Assembly (NCBI GenBank): GCA_011947345.1 | Contig: JAAVTG010000092.1 | Location: 62,001 to 126,000, forward strand | Length of the DNA stretch: 64,000 bases | Direction of reading: 5' to 3' | DNA from: Phytophthora quininea | Taxonomy: Eukaryota > Oomycota > Peronosporomycetes > Peronosporales > Peronosporaceae | In this document: one piece after another, positions 22,938-33,322 of the stretch | Position numbering within the stretch: position 1 is the first letter of the stretch | Layout: each line of letters starts with the position of its first letter | Notes under the pieces: model-generated | The model's input: only the letters and a program-made list of their open reading frames with translations | Databases searched by the model: none | What the model was told of the DNA's origin: nothing | Made by a program: the position numbers and the translations under genes

Positions 22938-23899
22938 TGTGGTGTAGCGGGATTTATCAAAATCCGCTTCCACTGCGCCCAGACACCGACTAACGGAGGG
23001 GTACTCCGATATCCGTGAGGATGCTGAAGTGTGCTCACCTTGTGTACCCGTCGGCGGGCTGGATCTGCTCTTCAGGTGCTTCGAGGATGCTTGATCTGTC
23101 AAGATCGAATGTCTTGGCGGGACGTGGGAGGTCAGGAGCAGCGTGGGAATCTTCATTCTGCGTCCTTGAATATTTGCCAGATCAGTAATCGCTTGGATCT
23201 ACTTGGATCTGGGGCCTGGATCTTGGATCCAGGTGGGGGTTGCCTTGAGGGTGTGTGGTCTTCTTTTTCCGTACTTGAACGCTTCCAATAGCGTGATCTT
23301 GGGGGTTGAGGGTCGATCGGTCGTCCTGGCCAAGTAGTAACTCCAGTAGACCTTGGATCTGCACTTGGTACTAGTGGATCCAGACTGCGAGTGGATCTGG
23401 CCAATATATTATCCAGATCACCCGAGCGCTGCTTGATCCGCGGTGATGCCGACGTAGCTGGACTGGGCCAATGTAGATCCCGTAGTCTTAGGCGCTAGGA
23501 AGGGCATTTGTGGTGTACAAGGCAAATTCGACTCTGTATTAAGCAAATTATGAGTGGATCCATTGGAGATCCCATCCCAAAACCTATCGTCTGCACCATT
23601 TCTATACCTGCCACTGGATGTTGTCGCTTGATCAGTCCTCTGGTGTGCCAGATCCACGCCTGGAACGGCCTTGGTTGCAGATCCGGGCTGCCCACGTCTG
23701 GATCCAGTGTTTCCGCGATGTATCCATGTCTGATCCGGGGATCTGAGTCCAGATCCAGCATACTGTGTTGCAGATCCGGACCCCTACGCTTGGATCCACT
23801 GCTCCCGCGGTGTACCCATGTCTGATCCGGGGATCTGAGTCCGGCTCTGGCATGCTGGGCTCCCATATCGCCCCATTTCCGGGAAAGCGCTTCACCACA
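22938..23899 (+). mobile_element. TGTGG element, copy D, inserted in pogo transposase 1
   Basis: It starts TGTGGTGTAGCGGGATTTA and ends CTTCACCACA, with perfect TCGA duplications at 22934-22937 and 23900-23903. The first ten bases pair with the last ten at nine of ten positions. Removal with one TCGA rejoins the transposase C-terminus in frame. It is 962 bp, GATC-rich, and contains a 93-bp tandem duplication. Confidence 0.85.
23675..23861. repeat. 93-bp tandem duplication inside copy D
   Basis: Two adjacent units begin GCAGATCCGG (at 23677 and 23770) and share CATGTCTGATCCGGGGATCT. They differ at about one base in ten. The unit is not seen in copies B or C. Confidence 0.75.
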
Positions 23900-24325
23900 T
23901 CGACGTCTTCTCCCTTCTCTCGAAGCTCCCATGCCGAACGGAACTTTGTCCCGTACACATCATGCTTGGATATGTGCCGCATACTTGAATCGTCACTAAA
24001 GCCGCAGACGTCCACGCTTTTGGTTTCGACTCGACTTCTACCTGCGTCTGTCGCATTAGCGACCCACGAGGATACCAACGTGATGTCAGGGGTCCAAGGG
24101 TCGCCTCCCTTAGTGTAAGTAACCTTGTCTGAGCATTTCCAGGCCTCGATCAACTTGCTGATGTTGTCTTTGAAGGACTTGTAGATCCCCACATCTCCAG
24201 CCTGCACGTGTGGCGTCAGATCCCCAGGTATGACTGCCATTTAATGAACTTTTCAATGCAGCGTCGTTTAACGCGTTGATCGATGTGAGCACGCATCGAA
24301 TCCCATACAATATACTGACCTGTAG

Positions 24326-24619
24326 TGTAACGGGGTGTTACATGGCGAATGACAAGTCACTCGCCCGAGTTGCGTACACTGTGTGGTGCACACCACGTGA
24401 CACGTGGCGGGCGGCTTGGAGTCACCCAATCAACGTGAAGTAAGTTTTAGTATAGATTTCTTACAGTTTGTATTGCAGACCAAACTGTGCGAGCTCTATT
24501 AATACATTCAGTATTAGATTTACGCTATCGCTACTTAGTCTCTGTGAACTCACGTTCACTAGGAGTTTGTACTCCTTAGCACCTTCCTCTGCGAGAAGTG
24601 CTGTATGACGCCCCGTCAA
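24326..24619 (+). mobile_element. 294-bp insertion E in pogo transposase 1
   Basis: It begins TGTAACGGGGTGTTACATGG and ends CGCCCCGTCAA, between perfect TGTAG copies at 24321-24325 and 24620-24624. Removing it with one TGTAG joins the transposase frame into VVVQTTGQYIVWDSM. The start resembles the LTR of Gypsy 1 (TGTAACGGGG), so it may be a small solo LTR. The ends also form an imperfect inverted repeat. Confidence 0.75.
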
Positions 24620-25748
24620 TGTAGTCTGTACGACCACAGGGTAGTACCAATTCTGCCAGTCTAACAGCAGATCTTGGTCCACCCATGCTCACTGCCGGTA
24701 AGCAACGTAGCAGCCCCCGAGTCTTTCAATCGACCCGCAGGTGATCCCCTTCCAGATGAGGGTCGGCGGCAGCTTTTGCCAGAAGCTGTGACAGTTAGCG
24801 TAACGGTAAATCTCATTGAAATAAATCCCATCGAGCGGACTACAACATGAAGAGCGCCAACTTTGTCTATAGTGTAATCACGGGAGTCTTCAAAGTAAAA
24901 TGCTGTCTCATCCATTAGAATAGCACGCTCTCGGTTCATATGCTTCTTGTGCTCCTCCAGATATTGCATGTACGCTACGGTCGACAAGGACAGCATCGGT
25001 CAGGGTCGTAAGGCTGGTACGCTTTCTAAGCGTCAAATCATTTCGATTCATGAAATTGTGGATCCAAGGATCAGACGCCACAAAACGCGCAGGATCGTCC
25101 TCATGCTCTTCTTCCGTGCGACCAGACTGAAACAGCTCAATTGCAACCGCTGCAATCCAATTGCACGTAACGTTCTCCTTCCAGATGCGCTTCTTGTAAA
25201 CCAAGTCGACGAGTTGGTCCTCAAGCACGCCAAGAAGTGGACGATGACCTCCTCCAGCGATGCGGCGACGTGCTCCATGTTCCGCTCTTATCTGGTCCCA
25301 ATCGCGCCACCACTGACGAAAGCTAGACGCTATGATGTGCCACTCTCGCTTACGAAAATGTATCTCCGCGCGTGAGAGCACACCACCTCCTCGGTAGCGA
25401 TCCATTCGATCGTTTGCTGCTTGATACTGATTTCGACACTTTTCCTTCTTGCAGGCATTGCAAATTGAAGAGTGGTCAGAGAATTTTGTGCCTCAAACAG
25501 TTCAGCCATTCGTTTGGCGCGCCAATTGACTGGTGGCGAAAAGGCGTTCTAGCGTTGTTTTCGAAGGGCGTTCTATTCGATGGGGGCATACTGTAGAACA
25601 ATTGTGCATCCGGACAGACGAATGAGCCAATCATATCAATGTAGCCACATGATAAAACTTCGCTTTGAGCCATTTGTTCAAGCGGACATAACTATTTTTG
25701 CTCAGAGGCCAGTGCTGTCAGAGAGCAAAACCACTGCGCAAGTCGCCA

Positions 25749-27179
25749 TGGCGCGAGGACGGAAGCGGATGTCAGGCGGTGCTGGCCGTCGTCCAGCAGG
25801 ATACTCGTGCGACTGCGAGACGTTCAAGAAGAAGCTCGACGTAATAAACTTTTCAAAGCCAGCGGAGATATGCAGTTAACGTTAGACGAGTTTTATAGCC
25901 ATCAAAACGTGATACAAAGAGGAAGCGCGTCTACGAATGGGAGAAGGATCGAGCACACATTGAAGCCATGACTTCTTCCTCGACCACCGCGAGCTTGAAG
26001 TCGGACAGGAAGGCTGGGACGGCAACAACGCTGACGGCGACGGGTGAGGAAGGGCTGGTGGAGTGGGTGAATTCTCTGCGGGAAGATGGAGTTCCAGTGT
26101 CGCGTTTGATGCTGCAGCTGCGAGCACAGGAGCTTGCTGTAGAAGAAGGTGTTCCTCCAGGAATATTTGAAGGAAAATGGAGCTGGCAACAGAGGTTTCC
26201 CTCGCGTTATGGGCTCTCGTTGAGGACAAAGACACGCCAAGGTCAAAAGCCTCCTCCTGCAATGGAGAAAGAAGCACGCGAGTTCTGGCACGAAGTACAG
26301 CAAATTAAGCGGGGGCTTGGCGTCAGTAAGATTTACAACGCCGATCAAAGCGGCATTTGCTTTGAATATTTGCCCAAGCAAACGATCAATAAAAAAGGAG
26401 CAAAAACTATATGGGTGCGATGTGGTGGCAAGGATAAAGAGCGGCTAACTGGCATGTTTCTCGCCGATTCCACTGGCAAGCAGTACGATACTTTTTTGTA
26501 GTGAAAACTGAACCATCAAAGATACCTGAGAAAGCAGCTTACAATTACATCGCTCACCATGGCTTTGGTGACAAACTGTGGAGTGATATGAAGACTTCTC
26601 AGTCAGAGCACGGTGTACAAATCTACGGGAACAGTGCTGGTTGGTGGAATTCCCAGCTTTCGGTAGCCTTTCTAGACTATCATTTTGCTAGCAGAACTGA
26701 CGATGAGCCCGTCCTTCTCATCTGGGATGAGTTCTCAGCGCACTGGACGGACGAAGTGCTGGAGCATGCCGTGTTGCTCAATGTTCATCTTGTCAAGGTG
26801 CCAGCCGGGCTGACGTCTGTGTGTCAACCCGCTGACATTTCTTGGTTTCACCCACTTAAACAACGTCTACGAAAGCACTGGGTCAATTTTTTTATCTCAA
26901 CAGCTTAAAGACCATGCTGCCAGTTCATCAACAGCACGTTTTCAGCTACGGCCGCCTTCTCGAGGCGAGGCAATTGCATGGGCGACATCAGCATGGAAAC
27001 AACGTGGTGCTTCCGTTATAACAAGCGGATTCAGCGGAGAAACTAAAACCTATTCCCCTGCTGACCACGAGAACAATATTATTGAGCAGCTAGAAAGCCT
27101 TCATGTCGTTGAGGACACTGTCAGCGACTCGGATGACTTTGTGGAGCACCTCATCGCCGGGACTTCAGTTGAGCAGTAA
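25749..27179 (+). pseudogene. pogo/Tigger-type transposase 2, nearly intact but frame-broken
   Basis: The start ATG is at 25749. The N-terminal HTH region leads into a CENP-B-like DNA-binding segment (EEGLVEWVNSLREDGVPVS, 26045-26110; WSWQQRFPSRYGLS). The DDE catalytic domain shows SKIYNADQSGICFEYLP, then PVLLIWDEFSAHWTDEV and LTSVCQPADISWFHPLKQ, and ends VEHLIAGTSVEQ. Four breaks near 25850, 25905, 26495 and 26890 are each a single base in an A or T run. Nothing else is damaged: the catalytic aspartates are present and there are no substitution stops. About 475 residues if continuous. Confidence 0.8.
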
Positions 27180-27542
27180 TGCCGGGACTTTAGATGAGCA
27201 GTAATGCACTTTGGTACAGATTTGCATGTTTGTATAGGACAAAAAATGGCTTAAGGTTTTACTCGCTTGTATGCAATTCTGCTGTGTCCGCTTGCACAAA
27301 TGTTATACTGTACCCAGACAATAACTCCGCGCTGCAATCTGTCGTTTTCATCGCGAAATCTAACTTTGCTTTCCCATTCCTGATTCGGTATATTTTACTA
27401 GCCACATGGCATTATTTTAATGAACGGTCAGATAGCGCCTTTCTATAGACCGTGTTAGAATTAGTACAAATACTTCATTTTTTAGCTAGCTAAAACACCG
27501 GTGTTCGCAACAAAAATATTTATTTCAGTTTAGGTGGCCGAG
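27180..27542. other. Spacer between pogo 2 and EED
   Basis: AT-rich, no gene recognised. It contains the 3' end of the transposon and the EED promoter. The imperfectly paired words GCGCCTTTCTATAG (27435) and AAAAGGCGTTCTAGCG (25538) could be terminal repeats of the transposon, but the match is weak. Confidence 0.35.
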
Positions 27543-28847
27543 ATGGATTCGGCCGAGCAGCAAGCGCCCTCTTCTTCCTCGGCGCCAACTGAGCCGATGG
27601 CAGTTGACGATATCTCCCTGCGTCGCTGCTGCCGCGTCTGCGCAAGAAAGGCTACAAGTTCTCGTGTACGTGGTGACTGAGAGCCGCCACCAGACTTCTC
27701 AATAGACTGACCCAAGCCTCTCCCTGTATTGCTCTGTCAGCCTACGCTAAAGAGGACCACGGAAACGCGCTCTACTGCGTCACCTTCTGTGATGTGCTGC
27801 CCATCTACGAGCGCATGTTCGCGGTCGCGGGCGGCAATCGCGTACGGTGCTGAGCCCAATGGGAGCACTACTAGCCACAGGAATAACTTTTTTATGCTGT
27901 GCCTTGCCTTGCTGCAGCTTACAGTGTACGAGTGCCTAGAGAACGGCGGACTTGACGTGATCCAAGTGTATTGCGACGGAGACCAGGAGGAGCAGTTCTT
28001 CACCGCAGCATGGACAGTGGATGTGCTCACAGGCTCTCCACTGCTTGCGGCCGCGGGTTTCCGTGGACACATTAAAGTGATCAATTGCATTACGCAATCA
28101 GTGGTGATTGTCCTCTCAGGACACGGCAACTCGGTGAACGAGCTCAAGTTTCACCCGGTGGACCCGAGCTTGCTGTTCTCGGCTGGTAAGGACGAATCAA
28201 TTCGGCTGTGGAACTCGTTGACGGGCGTGTGCGTGGCGATCTTTGCCGGCCACGTGGGCCACCGCGACGATGTGCTGAGTCTTGATATTCACCTGAAGGG
28301 CTCGTGCTTCGTGTCGTCTGGTATGGACAATACGATCAAGGTCTGGGACCTCGAGGAAGATGTGGTGCAGATGGCAATCCGCAAGTCTTACACAGAGCCT
28401 CGCCCGAAGGACCGCCCGTTCGACACCAAGTTCATCCAGTTCCCAGCCTTCTGCACTAGCAAGGTGCACGCGGACTATGTGGACTGTGTGCGCATGGTGG
28501 GTGATCTTGTCCTGTCCAAGTCGACGGGTAACAAAGTGATCTTCTGGAAGCCCAACCCTTCGCGGGGCAAGGACGCTGTCACGGTGCTGCGTGAGTACCA
28601 TTACAAAGATGCGGACTTGTGGTTCATGAAGTTTGGCCTCGACTCGCAGCTGGAGGTGATGGCGGTGGGCAACAAGAAGGGTGTAGTGAGCGTCTTTGAC
28701 CTGGATGCCGAGTCGGAACGCGCGGTTTGCAAACTGACGCACAACAGCTGCAAGAGCACGGTGCGTCAAGTGTGCTTCAGCAAGACTGGCCGAACGATCA
28801 TCACGTGCTCCGATGATGCAACCGTTTGGCGCTGGGATCTGCACTAG
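27543..28847 (+). CDS. EED: EED/ESC WD40 subunit of Polycomb repressive complex 2
   Basis: This WD40 protein reads H3K27me3 and supports the PRC2 methyltransferase in the nucleus. Three exons are proposed: 27543-27665, 27741-27841 and 27918-28847 (introns GTACGT...CAG and GTACGG...CAG). The protein is about 384 residues. Diagnostic EED stretches include YAKEDHGNALYCVTF, SGHGNSVNELKFHPVDP, GHRDDVLSLDIHLKG, HADYVDCVRMVGDLVLSKS and the end DDATVWRWDLH, seven blades in all. Exon 1 reads out of frame with exon 2 unless one base is missing near 27617 (CTGCGTCG), where the other frame gives a natural LLPRLRKKGYKFS. I treat this as a sequencing error. It could instead mark decay, but exons 2 and 3 look fully conserved. 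Confidence 0.9.
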
Positions 28848-29033
28848 GCAAGCACGCGCAGAACTCCTGCACGGAGAGTGGCAAGTTTTGGTGATGGCGC
28901 GAATAATTCAGTAGTTGTCGAATGTATTTACCACTATGCGCCTTGACTTAATTAAGCTATACGATGGAATCTGTACAATCTATTATGAGGCTTTGTCAAG
29001 TCTCTGGGGAATTCAAACTTCTGAACTGATGCG

Positions 29034-32000
29034 ATGGCGCCCAAGCGCAGAAAGCAGGATAGCAGCCTCTCATACGCCGCTGCAGAACGCCCGCCACCCG
29101 CGAAGGCCCCCGTACAGCCACATCCAGCGCAGTGCCGCCCTCCGCGCGTCGCTTTGGCTTCAAAGGGCCGTCAATCTCCCAGCTGCCTACCACACGAGCA
29201 TCCGCTGGTACCCATCGCCCTGCAGCTTCGTTGGGCGGCGTCGACGCGCTGGAAAGCGGGACGATTGAGCTGGACATCCATGTACTGGAGACTTTCTCTG
29301 CGACGTTCAGCCAGGAGATGCTGGCGACGCTGGAGCAGCTGCTTGCGTTCCGGCACAAGACCAACAAGTTCGCGGTGAAGGCGCGCAAGGAGGAGCAGAT
29401 CGCATACATCAAGCAGCTTAAGGCGGCGGTGCGCGATGTGGCGGAGAAGGCTCAGGAGTTCAGCAAGCAGTCGGCAGCCATGGACGACAAGCTAGCGGTG
29501 GAGAAGGCGACGCTCGAGAGGAGGCTGGCAGTGCTGCACCAAGCGGCTAGAGATAAGGACCAATCGGAGGCGGAGATGCGGAAATTGAACGAACAACTAG
29601 GCACTATGAAGAGCAGTGTCACGAGACTGCATGCGTCGGAGAGCGAGGTGGCGAAAAGCAATGCGATGCTGCGAGACAGCGCGGCGAAGCTCGAGATCCA
29701 ACTGGAGGAGGCCCAGAAAGTGAACGAACAGTTGAAATTGGAGCTGAAAGCACGCGAGGATCGGCTGGAGGACCAGTCACGTCATTACGAAGAGAAGAAA
29801 ATGAACTGGAGCACTTTTACGAGAAGAAAGGGCTGGAGGAAGACAAATCTAAGCAGAACGAGCTGGATCAGCTACAGGAACAATTGAGCAAAAGCCGAGA
29901 AGACCTCACTTCTATTCAGAAAGACCTCGGCACCTATAAAAGCAAGGCGGTTGAGTGTGCCGACAGCTTGAACAATGAACGCGAACGACGTATCAAGACG
30001 GAGATGGAAAAATACAAACTGGAGGCAATAAATCAGTCTTTGGAGGCTCGTGTGAGCAGTGTAACAGCAGAAGTGCTCGAGCTAAAGGAAAAACTCCAGC
30101 ACAAAGATGAAGAAGTATCAAATCTTGTTAAGAGCCTAACCGAGATCCAGAAATTCAACGCCTCTACCAGCACGAAGGTGGAAGCAGACAAAAGAGATTT
30201 GGCAGACAAAGTGGAGAAATTGCAAACTACAATTCGAAACCTCGAGCGACAAGATTCCGTGAGTACAAGCACGATTCGAGATTTGCGAAAACAACTAGAG
30301 GTGCGTAGCCGACTGCCATGTCCTTTGATGTTCTTTCCTAATGGACTTTGTATGCATTTCAGCTGGAGTCAAAGTCAAGGCAAGCTGCCGTAGAAAGCCA
30401 GAAAAAATGCATGATGAGATGAAAGAGCTAGAGATTAAGCTGCAAGAGAGCTCACAGAAAGTTGGCGTTGAAGGTGGTGTCCGTCAGATGCTGGAGGATC
30501 AAGTGCGCGAGCTCCGTACGGAGCATGTCGCTGTGAATGCCCAAATGGAAGCTGTTAAAATTGAGATGAAGCGTCTACAGTCTGTGAACCAGGGCTCGAA
30601 GGAAGAACACCAGTATCAAGTTGTTACGCTACAAGATAGGTTTCAGCAAGAACGAGACAACTTCAGGCGCCAAATCGATAAGTTGCAGGAAGAGAAGGTG
30701 AGCGTCGAAAGTGAAGTGAAGACGCTACGAGAGCGAGCTTCAAGTGTGCGAGATGAAGACCTTGAGGAGTTATGTGAGGTGAAACGTGAGGCAGATGTAT
30801 TGCGTCGACGAATGAACGAGCTCACAAACCAGGGGGCGCAGTCAATCGCACAAAAAGACAGATGTATTATGGAGCTGCAGGAAAAGATCAAGCAAGGGGA
30901 CAAAATGCGAAGGGCGATGCATAACACTATCCAGGTAAGAGAAGCTCGTATACGGTTACCCAGGACATTTCTTAAGCCTGTTTGTGCAGGAACTTCGAGG
31001 AAATGTTCGAGTATTCGCACGAACCCGCCCATTCTTGCCATCTGACCAGTGTGATCCATCGACAGCCGTGCCAGTGATTTCGGTGGATTTTGATGGGGAG
31101 AGTTTAAAACTACAGCGACCAGGAAAGACCCTTGGAGAGCCCGACACGTTTTCATTCACCTTCGACAAAGTATTCCCTCCATCCTCAGGCCAAGACGCGG
31201 TCTTTGAGCAAGTATCTGAGTTTGTTCAGTCGTCTCTTGATGGATACCATGTTTGCTTGTTTTCATATGGACAGACTGGGTCAGGCAAAACACACACGGT
31301 AAGTGATCGCGACCCACCAAATCATGCGGTTGGATAGTTGTTTAACTGGCGCATGTGGACGTTGGTGATGCTACTAGATGCAAGGAAGCGGCAATGGCCA
31401 AATGCGTGGCATCATTCCGCGTGCCATCGAGATGATCCTGAACGAATGCGAAGTTCTCAAGCACCAGGGGTGGAATTACTCAACACAGGTTTCGTTTCTG
31501 GAGATTTACAATGAAACATTGAAGGATTTACTTGCACCGAAGCACAACAATGACGAGAAACTCGGCATTAAGAAGGATGCTAAAGGTGGAGTGTACGTTC
31601 CAGGACTGACAATGGCAGATGTCTCTGCAGTCGATCAAGTCGAGTCACTCATGGACCGGGCTAGCAGATCGAGAAGCGTTGCCTGTACGGACATGAATGC
31701 ACAGTCGTCTCGTTCGCACAGTGTTTTTACGCTACACCTACAAGGGGTCAATGACAGGGACGGCGTTCAACTCAACGGTCAGCTGAACCTAGTTGATCTA
31801 GCAGGCAGCGAGCGCGCTTCTCGTTCGAATGTGTCAGGCGATCGCTTGAAGGAAACCCAAGCTATTAACAAGAGTCTTAGTTGTCTGGCCGATGTCTTCA
31901 ATGCAATCGGCAACAAAGCGTCTCATGTAAGTGCCCCTAGATGCCAGGAGAGGTGAACTCTGCATGACTAATGCTTTTTGCTGATCATAGATCCCATTTC

Positions 32001-32185
32001 GCAATTCCAAACTTACGTATCTACTGCAAAGCAGTCTGTCTGGAGATGGAAAAACACTGATGATGGTCAACTTATCGCCGACGATAGAATCAGCCAGCGA
32101 AAGCCTGTGCTCCTTGCGGTTTGCAAAGCAAGTCAATCAGTGCGAACTGGGTAAACCGAAGCGCCAAATCAAGCGACGCTCATGA
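29034..32185 (+). CDS. Kinesin-14 (C-terminal motor, KIFC1/Ncd type)
   Basis: A minus-end-directed microtubule motor, expected in spindles. The N-terminus is a long coiled coil (29300-30930). The neck [14 protein letters not shown] leads straight into a C-terminal motor, the hallmark of kinesin-14. Motor motifs are [12 protein letters not shown] (P-loop, 31265-31298), [11 protein letters not shown] (switch I) and LVDLAGSER (switch II), and the protein ends near KRQIKRRS. Introns are 30301-30362, 30935-30989, 31299-31377 and 31927-31990, all GT-AG and in phase. Breaks near 29110, 29807 (an A run) and 30405 (an A run) disrupt only the coiled-coil part. I infer assembly errors. The start [11 protein letters not shown] at 29034 is tentative because of the first break. 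Confidence 0.85.
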
Positions 32186-32363
32186 TCAGCTGCGGCGCGG
32201 ACACACTACAAGCATTATTATTCGGCGCCTGGTTATCATTGACAACTTGTGAACCTGCGGTGATTGCAGCGATTTTCAAAGGCTGTCAATTTGCCATATT
32301 TTTAACGGAAATGTACCATCGTTGTTGGACGTTGTTGGTGGTTTCTCATTTTGTCATATCGCG

Positions 32364-33103
32364 ATGGGGCCCAAGAAGGAAAAGAAAGGGAAGAAGGCAA
32401 AGGAGAAGAAAGGTAGTGCTGCCAACGCGGGCGCTCGTTGACTGACTAGAGGTTGCATTAACTCCGTTGACGATAGATGATGGAGCCGAGAACGGCGGAG
32501 TGTTGTCGGCCGAGGAGCAAGCGAAGTTGTTCCAATCAGCGAACCGGTCGCTGCAGATGCAGTTGGCAGAGCGGCATGAGATCGCTGTGAAGACACTCGA
32601 GTCCAAGCGAGAGCTACAAGAACGCGTGGCAGACCTTCAGAAGGACTTTGAGCGGGAACGTAAGGAGACTTTCGGGATCACTCAGGACATGACGCGCCAG
32701 TACAAGAGCATGCAGGAGGAGTTGCTGAATCGCGTGAACACGTTGGAAAACACCAACACGGAGCTACGGGACCAGCTAGGTATGACATACCAACGTGCTC
32801 GATGGGCTCGACGCATCGTGTACTGACAGCTAGTTTTCCTGCGCAGAGCTGGCTCGAGTCAACTTTGAGGAGATGAAGCACGACAAGGACCGCATCATCG
32901 CCGCCAAGAATCTCGAGATCCAGGAGCTCAAGGCCAAAATGGAGGAGATGGCGCAGGAGTTTGGCGACATGCTCAAGGAGACGCTGGACAAGATGCGGGA
33001 GCGCATCGAGATCACCAACACGAGCTTCGAGAACGATGGGGGCTCGCTGCCCATGATGCGCCGGCTGGAAGAGTTCAGTCTGGGATCGCCCGCCAAGTCC
33101 TGA
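32364..33103 (+). CDS. DRC12/CCDC153-like coiled-coil axonemal protein
   Basis: Three exons (32364-32412, 32450-32779, 32847-33103) join in phase to give 211 residues. A lysine-rich start (MGPKKEKKGKKAKEKK) precedes one continuous coiled coil. The C-terminal MEEMAQEFGDMLKETLDKMR is characteristic of the CCDC153/DRC12 family of the nexin-dynein regulatory complex in motile cilia. That fits a zoospore-forming oomycete. No frame problem. It lies 180 bp after the kinesin, in the same orientation. The identification rests on memory of the family and could be another ciliary coiled-coil protein. Confidence 0.7.
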
Positions 33104-33322
33104 GGCCCTGGTCAAGTAAAACCGTGCTGAAAAATGCCAAGGATTGGGTTTGGCCGGAACGAGTTTGTAGTCCAAGTAGACGCACTCTGAAAGTGATTCC
33201 GCACTCGAAGTCCGGTCAGAACGAGTTCTGAGTGTTCAGGAGCCCGCGCGCTTTAGTCGATAAATAGCATAATCTTTATAACATTTGAATACGGTTTTGC
33301 CGACAACTCCACTTGCTTCATC

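Larger units (their letters stand above)
22869..25458 (-). pseudogene. pogo/Tigger-type DDE transposase 1, doubly interrupted
   Basis: The minus-strand start at 25458 gives MPARRKSVEISIKQQTIEW, an N-terminal helix-turn-helix of the CENP-B/pogo class. After a shift it continues WWRDWDQIRAEHG and a second DNA-binding region (HNFMNRNDLTLRKRTS). The DDE core has ILMDETAFYFED (24900) and, past an insertion, QYIVWDSMRAHID (24310). It ends VQAGDVGIYKSFKDNISK and, past a second insertion, a tail stopping at 22869. Insertions E (24326-24619) and D (22938-23899) split it. Both are flanked by duplications and both sit in phase. Two or more extra one-base shifts exist. The element would cut and paste itself, with a TA target expected. 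Confidence 0.75.

Noticed and set aside
23495..24240. An apparent single gene crossing the right edge of copy D
   Set aside because: It is a chance fusion of pogo coding with element D. The TCGA duplication at 23900-23903 marks the true boundary.
25538..27445. Terminal inverted repeats of pogo transposase 2
   Set aside because: The best pairing found is short and imperfect, and no clear TA duplication is seen.
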